DNA from: an archaeon
Lineage (GTDB): Archaea > Asgardarchaeota > Thorarchaeia > Thorarchaeales > Thorarchaeaceae
Assembly (NCBI GenBank): GCA_024276825.1
Contig: JAJRWI010000049.1
Location: 1 to 36,828, forward strand
Length of the DNA: 36,828 nucleotides
Direction of reading: 5' to 3'
Under the pieces are notes generated by a model. The model was given only the letters and a program-made list of their open reading frames with translations, was not told the origin of the DNA and did not search any database. Positions within the stretch are counted from its first letter, which is position 1. Each line of letters begins with the position of its first letter. Both the position numbers and the translations under genes were made by a program. Shown piece by piece: positions 8,462-16,462 of the stretch.

Positions 8462-8476
8462 ACTATTAATTGATAG
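8462..8476 (-). promoter_or_regulatory. Putative TATA promoter of larC
   Basis: On the minus strand an AT-rich box (TATCAATTAATAGTT) lies 30-44 bases upstream of the larC TTG start. The distance fits an archaeal TATA element with a very short leader. The rest of the 180-base cofE-larC gap shows no further gene. Confidence 0.4.
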
Positions 8477-8612
8477 CTAATCCTTTTTCTTTCTTTCTAG
8501 GATAATACGAGATTATGTGCAAATGATGTTAGTAAGAATCGTTTAAAGATAATGGTATTGCATTTCAAATGTGATAGTCAGATTTGCCCATATGCGTTTC
8601 CTATGAGGGCTT

Positions 8613-9383
8613 TTAATTGGACCTCCATTGATCAAAGATTGCCATATACATGCACTCCTTGGGTGAGATCCACATCTCAGAGGAGTCAAAGGACTCGTCA
8701 GAGAATTCAACTGGCGCATCACGAATGATTGCAGCAGGAATTGACTCGTCAGACTCGCCCATTACTGCAGTACATGCAGATGCAAGATTGTCAGCAATAG
8801 CTCTACGGGTGACTCTCAAAACATTGCCAAAGAGATCAGTATTACCACGCTCATCAACAACAGGTCTAAACCCTGCTACTCCAAGAGCCATGCCAATGTT
8901 CCCAAGACGGAGGGGTTGAGTCCTGCTATCGATGACAAGCGCACCAATGTTTATTCCCAAGCGATCTCGTACCTCGTTGCGAATTCGTTCAGCGCTTGCT
9001 CGTGAATCAACAGGTAGTAGTGATGCATATCCCGGGGGCACATTCGACTTGTCTACCCCAGCATTGGCCATGAGTGTGTTGTTCTTTATCGTGAGTACAA
9101 CATGAGGGATTCCGCCCAGAATCTCATCAGCCTCTTGAAGAACAAGTTCAGCCACTTCTGGAAGCAGCTCATACTTCTCTGCTAGTTCCGTTGCTTCTGG
9201 AGAGACCTCCACCTCAGAGAGTTTCACGACCCTGCCTTCTGTGGTCCCGAGAGGTGTTTCTGCAATCCCAAGTATGTCGTTTTCGCGTAGTTCGAGTCCA
9301 GCATTCTCCATGCCCTCAAGCAAGACATCAAGCAATGAGTCTTTTGGGGTGATGATTCGAGTCTTAATGGGAATCACATGCAT
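8613..9383 (-). CDS. cofE: Coenzyme F420-0:L-glutamate ligase
   Basis: A 256-residue protein of the CofE family, which adds L-glutamate to F420-0 with GTP to form F420-1 and polyglutamated forms. Recognised from the N-terminal IPIKT(R)II, the ENDILGIAETPLGTTEGRVV segment, the LVLQEADEILGG helix, the IGALVIDSRTQPLRLGNIGMALG core with its conserved Asp/Ser/Arg, and the C-terminal LASACTAVMGESDESIPAAI. Length is typical (about 250). ATG at 9383 with GAGG upstream. It follows the methanogenesis-marker-14 gene by 55 bases and likely belongs to the same operon. Its presence implies the organism uses F420, although the methylene-pterin reductase in this operon is of the MetF type. Confidence 0.93.
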   Translation of the reverse strand: MHVIPIKTRIITPKDSLLDVLLEGMENAGLELRENDILGIAETPLGTTEGRVVKLSEVEVSPEATELAEKYELLPEVAELVLQEADEILGGIPHVVLTIKNNTLMANAGVDKSNVPPGYASLLPVDSRASAERIRNEVRDRLGINIGALVIDSRTQPLRLGNIGMALGVAGFRPVVDERGNTDLFGNVLRVTRRAIADNLASACTAVMGESDESIPAAIIRDAPVEFSDESFDSSEMWISPKECMYMAIFDQWRSN

Positions 9384-9438
9384 ACTGAAGCCTCAGATGC
9401 ACACAATAAGACCAGCAAATAAACCTGACCAAAACATA

Positions 9439-10839
9439 TCATTTGTGCGACTGAAGTTTCATTCTCTCCGCCATGATGCAATGATCACCTTTTCTTCCAC
9501 CCATTGGATTGTGGGGCGTGCCAAGGGAGTTCATGCATCTTGCAGCGACTGCAGCACCCATTGCAAGTCCGTCTTCAACGAAAAGGATCTGATGGGTGTC
9601 AATCCATCTTGTGTTATTCAATAGGACCAGATCATTGTAGATAAGTTCTGGCTTCATCCCAGTTGTGATTGCTCTGCCCGTCAGTCCTAGAGAGGTGTTT
9701 TCAAGGATAAGACCTGTTTCATCGGCTGCAAGTAGAAGTTGTTGGACAACCTCTGCCTGAACATGATCAATGGTGGCCATGAGTAGAGGCATCCCCTCAT
9801 TCTCGTATATTCCTGCACCAATCTTCATTAGATCTGCAAGAGCTGAGCCATTGGTCCCTGCATCAACACCAATCAAAATTACTCCAGATTCAGATGCCGC
9901 TTTTGTATCAACCGGTACCATGCCGAATCTCTTTGTTCCTGAGGGAACTGGCATTACATGAATCAATTGCATTATCTCGTCAAGCAACGATTCATCAGGC
10001 CTAAGGTCCTTATGACCAAGAACCCGCTTGATATCAAGAACGCATCCCCGGGACTCATCAACCAGCCCTGTTCCACGCATGATTGCATCAGGAATTGCAC
10101 CAGCAAGGCCTGCAAATGACCCAATCGTCTTCGCGTAGGGGTGACCATCGTCCGTCACTCGTCCTGCAAGGGTAGTTCCAAAATCGAGGGTCATGACTGG
10201 ATTCCTAAAGTCGATTGATGTGCTCTTCGCAGCACCTTTAATGCCAGCGGTCACAAGCTCCCCTTCCATCTCATTTGCGACAATACCAGTGTCTGCGGGA
10301 GGCAGTGAGCTGGCAATCGCACCGTCAAAGTGCACCTTTCTTAAAAAGCTGAAATCGCGTATTCCGAGGGGGAGGTCATCAGGGCTTAATGATGCGGTCA
10401 TCTTTTTTGTGGGTATTCCTGCTGCAAGGCATCCATCAGCTAAGGCCTTGACTATTGCTCCCACCTCTTCGGGATGCTGGAAGCCGGCGGTGACCCCTGT
10501 GGACCGTACAACAAAATGCAGCTCATCAAGGGTTATTCTGGCCTTCTTGATGACATGACTGAGTATATCAGAGATGAATTCCACAACCGATTCGTGAGTG
10601 AGACCAACGCCCACTATCGTTGAGCCAAACACAGTTTCATTGGTTTTGGGAGGCCTCACTGTTCTTGTGAGCCTGACCTCCTTGGCAATCTGAAACAGCT
10701 CTCCACTTTTCATATTAGTGGACATTAGGATACATTTCGTTGTGGTGTTACCCAGTTCAACAGAGGCGACAGTGTAGAATGCCCCCATACGAAGTGAGGA
10801 CACTCCAATATGCTTAGGCTTGATCACCCTGACTCTCAT
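9439..10839 (-). CDS. Methanogenesis marker protein 14 (DUF2114 family)
   Basis: A 466-residue protein matching the methanogenesis marker 14 / DUF2114 family, recognised by YTVASVELGNTTTKCI, the FVVRSTGVTAGF segment, IVANEMEGELVTAGI and LDFGTTLAGRVTDDG. The phosphate-binding-like motifs (ELGNTTTKC and DFGTTLAGR) are those of the ASKHA (actin/hexokinase/Hsp70) fold, like the ATP-dependent reactivators of corrinoid proteins. In methanogens the role of this family is not established. Here it lies 12 bases downstream of mtrH-mtrA-mtrH, which suggests, as inference, that it services the corrinoid on MtrA. ATG start at 10839; a later start at Met18 would remove a short extension. Confidence 0.85.
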   Translation of the reverse strand: MRVRVIKPKHIGVSSLRMGAFYTVASVELGNTTTKCILMSTNMKSGELFQIAKEVRLTRTVRPPKTNETVFGSTIVGVGLTHESVVEFISDILSHVIKKARITLDELHFVVRSTGVTAGFQHPEEVGAIVKALADGCLAAGIPTKKMTASLSPDDLPLGIRDFSFLRKVHFDGAIASSLPPADTGIVANEMEGELVTAGIKGAAKSTSIDFRNPVMTLDFGTTLAGRVTDDGHPYAKTIGSFAGLAGAIPDAIMRGTGLVDESRGCVLDIKRVLGHKDLRPDESLLDEIMQLIHVMPVPSGTKRFGMVPVDTKAASESGVILIGVDAGTNGSALADLMKIGAGIYENEGMPLLMATIDHVQAEVVQQLLLAADETGLILENTSLGLTGRAITTGMKPELIYNDLVLLNNTRWIDTHQILFVEDGLAMGAAVAARCMNSLGTPHNPMGGRKGDHCIMAERMKLQSHK

Positions 10840-10851
10840 GATTATTGCAAC

Positions 10852-11787
10852 CTAGAGGAGTTTTTTGAACGGGTGGCCTTCTAGGGGCTCGATGCCAAAT
10901 TCGGTCTTCGCAGACTCTGCGGCAAATATGTCGCCCATTGCAACCACGGGAAACACCCTGCTTGCGTTGGATATTGGACCATAGAGGATGAAGTCTGCGC
11001 CCATAGTCTGTACAATAAGATTAGAAGCGATATCGCAGGTGACATATGCTTCACGATTGGATTTCTTTAGTTTCCGTAGCCAAGTCCATGACGCGGGGGC
11101 GTTGTGAACGCCCGAACCAGTTGGATGGCCGTATATTGTCTTCGATATTAGGATAAATGATGCAGAAGTCCCAGCACCAGCACCCATCGCGGTTGTAGCA
11201 GTATCAATGAGTGGTTTAGTGATACCAAGGTCATCAGCTATTGACAAGAGACCCTTCTTAAGAGGAGGAACACCTGTATCAAGCACTTGACGTTTTCCAG
11301 CAATTGAGGTGTCTTGAGGATTAAATGCAAGGACTATTGCGCACTCGTGCTGAATTTCATGGAGAGTGTTGATCTCTTCAGTTGTTGCAGAAATGTTCAG
11401 TGAATTGTAGATCACACGGTCTAGAAGACCAATTTCCTCTGCGAATTTTAAACCAGCTAATCTGACCTTGTAGTCAGTCGCATCTATGAGAATGGGAGCA
11501 TCAGTGATCTCTGAAACAAAGCCCATATATTTGGTCATTGCCTTCGAAGATTCTGCCACTATTTGAACCATACAGGGATTTCCTGTGGTGTCTGACATAA
11601 TGTCTTGTTCGTTGACCAGTTTCTCAGCTGCATCTCTGTCAAATTCGCCATTTGTTGAATCACTGACAATCTTGTGTCCGCCGTAGAAGATTGTTCCAAT
11701 AAGGACCGTTGGGTTCTCGCCAGGAGTGCCCCCAACTCTGACTCCCGCAATGTCATAGATGTATTGTTCCTTTTCAAACACAAACAT
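10852..11787 (-). CDS. mtrH: MtrH-like methyltransferase (copy 1)
   Basis: A 311-residue homologue of MtrH, which moves a methyl group from N5-methyl-tetrahydromethanopterin to the cob(I)amide of MtrA. Typical features are MFVFEKEQ at the N-terminus, the GGTPGENPTVLIGTIFYGGH signature, a TIM-barrel core and the AGAGTSASF / GVHNAPASW region near the C-terminus. ATG at 11787 is preceded by GGAG lying inside the end of mtrA; a longer in-frame start at 11829 would overlap mtrA and is rejected. Only four bases separate it from mtrA. It is paralogous to the MtrH gene upstream of mtrA, so the module has two MtrH proteins for one MtrA. Which methyl donor each uses is not evident from the sequence. 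Confidence 0.92.
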   Translation of the reverse strand: MFVFEKEQYIYDIAGVRVGGTPGENPTVLIGTIFYGGHKIVSDSTNGEFDRDAAEKLVNEQDIMSDTTGNPCMVQIVAESSKAMTKYMGFVSEITDAPILIDATDYKVRLAGLKFAEEIGLLDRVIYNSLNISATTEEINTLHEIQHECAIVLAFNPQDTSIAGKRQVLDTGVPPLKKGLLSIADDLGITKPLIDTATTAMGAGAGTSASFILISKTIYGHPTGSGVHNAPASWTWLRKLKKSNREAYVTCDIASNLIVQTMGADFILYGPISNASRVFPVVAMGDIFAAESAKTEFGIEPLEGHPFKKLL

Positions 11788-11791
11788 TGAT

Positions 11792-12481
11792 TCACAACTC
11801 CTTGCATACCAAAAGTGTCCCACTCTCATCTGATTTGATTTCTGTGATCACTAACGAGGGATGTGTGCAGACCATTGCCTTAGGTTCACCACTTGTCAAG
11901 AGCGATGTGTTGATATCAAGGCCAAGACCAAGTTCAGGAAGAACATTCACACTTGTCCCAATTCCAATTCTTGGTCGCTGGGAGCTCTTTGCGGTCATGG
12001 TCACCCAGATAGGCTCTTCATTAATGGGGCCAGGATTCTTCTGATTGGCGTTTTGTACAGCCCTGGCAATCTCTTCGGGATTTTGGTTACGGAGCATATC
12101 AATGAGTTCAACCTGATTGCGGAATCGCTCCACGGCATTAAGAGGCACATTCTCAATATATGGGATGGCTCCAGGTGCATTAATGATCTTGCGCGTCTTC
12201 TCATCGATGCCATATTCATATAGACTATGTAGTGTCTGTCCTGTGTGATGTCCCGGAACCTCTGGTCCTGCAAGGACAAAGAAGCGGATATTCGGGTTTG
12301 ATACAATGTTAACAATTATTCGTTCTATTCCAATGTTTTCAGTCTTGCAGGTCCCAATGATTGCATAGTCAGCAGGCACCTTGATTTTTTTGCCAACAGT
12401 GCAGACTGCAACACATCCCTTTGGATCCTTCACCTCAAAGTCACCTGGAATGGGAGGCCATTTTCTTTCGCTATCGGTCAA
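11792..12481 (-). CDS. mtrA: MtrA-like corrinoid methyltransferase subunit, soluble
   Basis: A 229-residue homologue of MtrA, the corrinoid-carrying subunit of methyl-H4MPT:coenzyme M methyltransferase. The corrinoid domain is clear: YAIIGTCKTENIGIE, then NPNIRFFVLAG and VPGHHTGQ, whose first His (about residue 78) aligns with the cobalt-ligating His of methanogen MtrA. Unlike the methanogen protein there is no C-terminal transmembrane helix; the chain ends in a hydrophilic ITEIKSDESG stretch. The TTG at 12481 is chosen because a GGTGA site lies exactly five bases upstream; ATG 12484 and GTG 12490 are too close to that site. It lies between two mtrH genes, nine bases after the upstream stop. 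Confidence 0.9.
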   Translation of the reverse strand: MTDSERKWPPIPGDFEVKDPKGCVAVCTVGKKIKVPADYAIIGTCKTENIGIERIIVNIVSNPNIRFFVLAGPEVPGHHTGQTLHSLYEYGIDEKTRKIINAPGAIPYIENVPLNAVERFRNQVELIDMLRNQNPEEIARAVQNANQKNPGPINEEPIWVTMTAKSSQRPRIGIGTSVNVLPELGLGLDINTSLLTSGEPKAMVCTHPSLVITEIKSDESGTLLVCKEL

Positions 12482-12490
12482 CATTATCAC

Positions 12491-13408
12491 CTACTCTGAA
12501 GTTGGTGGGGCAAACAGGTTTCGATCGACCCCAAGGGCATTGTTCGCTTCAGCCACCACTGCTGCAATTGCATTTCCTATCAATGCGACTGCTGTGAATA
12601 CCTCCTTGGTTCGAATCATTGAACCATACATTATGCAGTCTGTCGCAAAGGCCTGAGCAATAACTGTAGATGCAACCACAGCGGACATGTGAGTTGACTC
12701 ATCATCGAAGCCTGATTGCTTGATGAACCTCCATGCTGATGGTGCATTATGAGGACCCAAGCAGGTAGGAAGGCCAAGTTCTGATTTAATCGCGAGCGTT
12801 GTTCGATATTCGAGGCCATATCCAGCGCCTACAGGCATCGTGGCTGGATCGACAACAACCCTCTCGATTCCCATGCTCTGTGCTTCATCAAGCATGCTCT
12901 TGATAGTGTTCATACGATCAGTAAGTGATGTGGCTCTGGGAGACCATCCCAAAACAACTGCCATATTGAGGGAACTGTTGCGTAGTGCCGCCTTCTCGTC
13001 ATCCTTCATTGACAGATTGATACTGTTGAAGATGGCCCTGTCTTGAAGACCCACCTCTTCACAGTATTGAATGCCTCTTATTCTGGCTTCAGCACGAACA
13101 GACTCGAACATGAAGGGGCCATCAAAGTTCTCTGTTAGCCAAGAGATATGACGTTCCATTGCAGTATCAGTTCGACCGTAGGCCTGGATAATGAGGGGGT
13201 GCCCAGTCTTTTTGGACATCTCAATTCCAGTGTCCACCCATTTCTTTGCGAGGTCCTTGTCAAAAAGGCCCTCTCGCGTATCTTTCACGAGGGGCTGCCC
13301 CTTGAAAAACAGTCCGCCAACCAGTACTGTAGGGTTTTCTCCGGGCTGTCCACCTATCGGGATGCCCCCAAAATCAACCACCTTTTGATCTCGTTTGAAT
13401 ACGAACAT
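12491..13408 (-). CDS. mtrH: MtrH-like methyltransferase (copy 2)
   Basis: A 305-residue MtrH homologue, starting MFVFKRDQK and carrying GGQPGENPTVLVGGLFFKG, ATMPVGAGYG and GPHNAPSAW. It shares the family core with the other MtrH in the operon but differs throughout, so this is an old duplication and not a recent copy. ATG at 13408 is preceded by GGGAG eight bases away; the longer frame to 13471 overlaps metF and has no site. It lies five bases after the metF stop, which places it as a direct acceptor or donor for the methyl-pterin formed by MetF (inference). Confidence 0.92.
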   Translation of the reverse strand: MFVFKRDQKVVDFGGIPIGGQPGENPTVLVGGLFFKGQPLVKDTREGLFDKDLAKKWVDTGIEMSKKTGHPLIIQAYGRTDTAMERHISWLTENFDGPFMFESVRAEARIRGIQYCEEVGLQDRAIFNSINLSMKDDEKAALRNSSLNMAVVLGWSPRATSLTDRMNTIKSMLDEAQSMGIERVVVDPATMPVGAGYGLEYRTTLAIKSELGLPTCLGPHNAPSAWRFIKQSGFDDESTHMSAVVASTVIAQAFATDCIMYGSMIRTKEVFTAVALIGNAIAAVVAEANNALGVDRNLFAPPTSE

Positions 13409-13413
13409 ATTAT

Positions 13414-14343
13414 CTACTCCCTTCCGGGTCTCGGATAGAGGCCAGCATCTTCCACCAGTAGTGGCACACACTCTTCCCAGCCAACGCCCATAATATGTAT
13501 TCCATTCACACCATTCATCTTTCTAATCTCACGGATGGTCTCGATTGCAATCTGCAGGCCCTCACTTTTAACCGCTTTTTGCCTTTCAGATTCTTCTAAT
13601 CCTTCACCCGCCTTTTCAAGTCTCTTAATAATATCATCAGGTATCAAAATTCCAGGAATGTTCCTTGTCATGAACTCCGCCATAGCAGGTCCTCTGAGGG
13701 GGATTATTCCAGCAAGTACCTTGGTCCTCTTATCAATGAGTCGCATGAACTCCTTGAACCGACCCACATCATAAATGGCCTGTGTCTGAAAGAATTGAGC
13801 ACCAGCCTCAATCTTTTTTTCAACCCTCCACGCATGCATCTCCATTGGGTCGGCATTTGGATTGAAAGTGGAACCAAGATAAAGATCTGGAACACCATCA
13901 AGAGGAGCCCCTGCAAGATCATGACCACCCATCAAATGAGTTGCAATCTGCAATGCTTGAATAGAGTCAAAGTCATAGACCATCTTTGCGTGAGGATGAG
14001 AGCCCAGCAGTGAATGATCACCGGTGACAAAGATGATGTTCTTGACACCTAATGCAGAAGCACCATAGATCTCACTCTCAAAAGCGATGCGATTTCTATC
14101 ACGTGATGACAACTGCATGATTGGTTCAACGCCCGAGTCTATGAGTAGATGACAACATGCCATACTGCTCAGAGAGGGGATACCACGAACATTATCAGTC
14201 ACATTCACTGCGTCGCAGAAGTCTTTGAGGATGGCAAGTTTGGATAATAATTGCTCCTTATCGGATCCATGAGGCGGCGTTACTTCAGCAGTCACTACAA
14301 ATTCACTGCTATTGAGAAGTCTGCTCAGGTGGGTTTCAACCAA
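13414..14343 (-). CDS. metF: Methylenetetrahydrofolate reductase family protein
   Basis: A 309-residue MetF-family flavoprotein (TIM barrel) that reduces methylene- to methyl-tetrahydropterin. Landmarks are VTAEVTPPHGSDKEQLL, the DAVNVTDN segment, IFVTGDHS and the substrate/FAD region AGAQFFQTQAIYD, followed by LAGIIPLRG. Archaea with a complete H4MPT pathway generally use the F420-dependent Mer instead, so this looks like a MetF-type replacement or addition. The TTG start at 14343 overlaps the metV stop by eight bases and has GAGGTGG six bases upstream. The direct metV-metF coupling matches acetogen MetF-MetV pairs. The carrier could be H4F or H4MPT; the sequence does not decide. Confidence 0.92.
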   Translation of the reverse strand: MVETHLSRLLNSSEFVVTAEVTPPHGSDKEQLLSKLAILKDFCDAVNVTDNVRGIPSLSSMACCHLLIDSGVEPIMQLSSRDRNRIAFESEIYGASALGVKNIIFVTGDHSLLGSHPHAKMVYDFDSIQALQIATHLMGGHDLAGAPLDGVPDLYLGSTFNPNADPMEMHAWRVEKKIEAGAQFFQTQAIYDVGRFKEFMRLIDKRTKVLAGIIPLRGPAMAEFMTRNIPGILIPDDIIKRLEKAGEGLEESERQKAVKSEGLQIAIETIREIRKMNGVNGIHIMGVGWEECVPLLVEDAGLYPRPGRE

Positions 14344-15007
14344 TCTTGTCCACCTCGCTCTTTAAGACATGTTGACTGACGAACAAAGGCCTTGATACTG
14401 CTGACCAATCACGCATGTCCCAGATTCTGCGAATGTTGTCGAGCTTGCCCAGCATTTTTAGCCGGTCATAGATCAATTGCCATGCGCAATCGGTATTCTC
14501 ATCGCGTTCGCATCTACCATTCATTGCACCTCCGCAAGGGCCATTGAGAATTCCCTTGGCACATCGTGCATAAGGGCAAATGCCACCAGTCAAGTGCAGG
14601 ATACAATCGCCACACGTGACGCAACGTTCATGATGGACATGTCTAGTTTCAAGGAAGCCTAAGGACTTTGAGTCTGTGGCAGGGAAGGATTCCTTCTCAG
14701 GAATCAGTTCAGTCAAGACCTGAACTGCAACGCCACAGGCCTGAATCAATAAGACATCAGCTTTCTCAAGAAAGTCCTTGTGAGCTGCCAGTTCATTTCG
14801 CAAGACATCCCCATTACAGATACCACCCTCAATAAAGATAGTATCAATCACTTCTTTCTCATTCTGTTCGAGGAACTCCTGCATGTCTTCTAATTGGAGA
14901 ATGCCGCCAACCTCGCATAGTTGGGCACAGCCAGAATCACCGAGGAGGACAATCTTCTGCTTTCCTCGCAACATGGACAGAACTGCTTCGGCAGACTTTA
15001 ACTCCAT
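14336..15007 (-). CDS. metV: MetV-like cysteine-rich partner of MetF (MTHFR C-terminal family)
   Basis: A 223-residue protein matching the zinc/iron-sulfur partner of methylene-THF reductase (MetV, MTHFR C-terminal family). The N-terminal half has GDSGCAQLCEVGG and IEGGICNGD cysteines; the C-terminal half has CVTCGDC, then ICPYARCAKGILNGPCGG, NGRCE and DCAW, a very typical ending followed by IYDRLKMLGKLD. About a dozen cysteines are present, enough for metal or Fe-S centres. ATG at 15007 is preferred, with GTGA five bases upstream; GTG at 15016 is part of that site. It is the first gene of the one-carbon operon, behind a good TATA box at 15051-15060. In acetogens MetV links MetF to electron-bifurcating partners; such partners are not seen here. 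Confidence 0.9.
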   Translation of the reverse strand: MELKSAEAVLSMLRGKQKIVLLGDSGCAQLCEVGGILQLEDMQEFLEQNEKEVIDTIFIEGGICNGDVLRNELAAHKDFLEKADVLLIQACGVAVQVLTELIPEKESFPATDSKSLGFLETRHVHHERCVTCGDCILHLTGGICPYARCAKGILNGPCGGAMNGRCERDENTDCAWQLIYDRLKMLGKLDNIRRIWDMRDWSAVSRPLFVSQHVLKSEVDKIG

Positions 15008-15050
15008 AAATATCACTGGGACTCACTCTCAGTCAATCAAGAGTCATTCA

Positions 15051-15060
15051 CACTATAAAG
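15051..15060 (-). promoter_or_regulatory. TATA box of the metV-metF-mtr operon
   Basis: The minus-strand sequence CTTTATAGTG lies 44-53 bases upstream of the metV ATG, giving an expected transcription start about 23 bases before the ATG and leaving room for the GTGA ribosome-binding site. It is the only convincing promoter upstream of the block down to cofE. Confidence 0.55.
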
Positions 15061-15088
15061 ATACTCTCTCAAAACCATTAGCACCAGT

Positions 15089-16369
15089 TCATAGGGGAGA
15101 TATCTCGCATTCAGGAGCGACCTTCAAAAGGCGCCTTGCATCAGCAGGGGAAAGTGTGACGGTGACACGTATCTGATCAGGCTTATACTCCTCATGAAGA
15201 ATTACTCCGACCTCATGTAACCATGATATGACGGACATAGAGTCATCACAATAAGGAAGGGTGATGGAGTAATTCTCCACACGCGGCAGATTTCTCTCAA
15301 TTGCATCTACCAGAAGGTCAAGATTTGTGCCAGACATAGCAGATATGGGGATTATCTCACCGTTGACACCATCAAGTAGTGTGATTCGCTCTTCAACTGC
15401 ATCATCATCAAGAAGGTCGATCTTGTTCAGTGCATATATGATGGGGATTCCTGTAGCGCCCACCTGAGTAAAGGTTTCTCTGCAAACATCTACTTTCCGT
15501 GTTATCTCATCCAGAGTGTCAGAACCATCAATCACAAGTACAATCACATCGGACTCTGTGATCTGCATAAGGGTCGTGTTGAATGCCTGCAGGAGTGAGG
15601 GTGGAAGATTGCTGATGAAACCGACCGAGTCTGTGAGTACTATCTTTCGGCCCGGAATGTCAAGTGAGGATGATTTTGTCCCGAGTGTTGTGAAGAGTTC
15701 GTCGGCGATCTCTACTTCTGAACCCGTCAGGGCATCATGAAGGGTACTCTTGCCGGCGTTGGTATATCCTGCGAGTGCTACCTCAAGGAACCCCTCACTC
15801 ACTCGCTTCTTTCGCATGAGTTGGTGCGCCTCAGATATCTTCTCAAGTTTGGATGATATACGAGCAATTCTGCGTCTGAGTTGAGTTATCCTTAGAGTGA
15901 CAAGGTCCTCACCAACACCCACTTGGTCAGTAGTCGGTCTGTCACCAGTGTGTTCCTTTTGAAGTCTGAGCCGTATTTGATGGCGCTCAAAAGGGAGTTC
16001 ATATTTCAAGCGGGCCTGCTCTATCTGAAGTTTGGCTTGTGGTGTCTGAGCATGGCGGTCAAAGATCTCAAGAATCAATTGTGTCCTGTCGCGCACTTCA
16101 ACCTCCCAAGCCTCCATGAGCCTGAATATTTGACTTGATTTTAGTTCGGGTGAGAAGAATACAATATCGGGTTCCTCAATCTCTATCCAAGTCTTTATCT
16201 CCTCCACTTTTCCCTTGCGAATACCATACTTGGCAGATGGAGGGCTGACTATATTGAAGACCCCAATGACCTCATATCCTGCAGTTTGGGCCAATGCCTT
16301 GAACTCTTCAAGCAGATCCGGGTCGTTATAACTACGCCTTTGTATGAGTAGAGCCCGTGTGTCGTCCAT
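15089..16369 (-). CDS. hflX: HflX-family GTPase
   Basis: A 426-residue GTPase of the HflX family (ribosome-associated, Obg-HflX superfamily). It has the N-terminal HflX domain with a YELPFERHQIRLRLQKE helix region, a coiled helical linker, then the G domain: G1 GYTNAGKST (about 201-209), G3 DSVGFISNLP and G4 NKID. The conserved glycine-rich loop before the G domain is altered (VGVGEDLVTLR, in place of the usual GPGETQLE-like element), which may affect regulation. Bacterial HflX splits stalled ribosomes; the archaeal role is less clear. ATG at 16369 is chosen, with a TTG just before it possible. It is divergent from tgtA, with a shared TATA-like element between them. Confidence 0.93.
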   Translation of the reverse strand: MDDTRALLIQRRSYNDPDLLEEFKALAQTAGYEVIGVFNIVSPPSAKYGIRKGKVEEIKTWIEIEEPDIVFFSPELKSSQIFRLMEAWEVEVRDRTQLILEIFDRHAQTPQAKLQIEQARLKYELPFERHQIRLRLQKEHTGDRPTTDQVGVGEDLVTLRITQLRRRIARISSKLEKISEAHQLMRKKRVSEGFLEVALAGYTNAGKSTLHDALTGSEVEIADELFTTLGTKSSSLDIPGRKIVLTDSVGFISNLPPSLLQAFNTTLMQITESDVIVLVIDGSDTLDEITRKVDVCRETFTQVGATGIPIIYALNKIDLLDDDAVEERITLLDGVNGEIIPISAMSGTNLDLLVDAIERNLPRVENYSITLPYCDDSMSVISWLHEVGVILHEEYKPDQIRVTVTLSPADARRLLKVAPECEISPL

Positions 16370-16416
16370 CAATGATATTGGCCTATACGAATTGTCTTAA
16401 GGAGTTCGATTGAGCC

Positions 16417-16423
16417 ATTTATA
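16417..16423. promoter_or_regulatory. TATA element shared by divergent hflX and tgtA
   Basis: The sequence ATTTATA (TATAAAT on the other strand) is an archaeal TATA element that can be read either way. It lies 40-46 bases from the tgtA ATG and 48-54 bases from the hflX ATG. Only about 90 bases separate the genes, so the two promoters must overlap. Confidence 0.45.
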
Positions 16424-16432
16424 GACAGAAGT

Positions 16433-16448
16433 TTATTGTTTACAATAA
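16433..16448. promoter_or_regulatory. Perfect palindrome, candidate operator for tgtA
   Basis: A perfect inverted repeat TTATTGT-TT-ACAATAA lies between the TATA element and the tgtA ribosome-binding site, about where the transcription start should be. A bound regulator there would block tgtA initiation. No regulator gene is adjacent. It could also be chance in AT-rich DNA. Confidence 0.35.
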
Positions 16449-16462
16449 GGTGAGATATATTC

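Noticed and set aside
10852..13408. The two mtrH genes considered as a recent duplication or assembly artefact
   Set aside because: They differ throughout their length and share only family-level motifs, so they are old paralogues.
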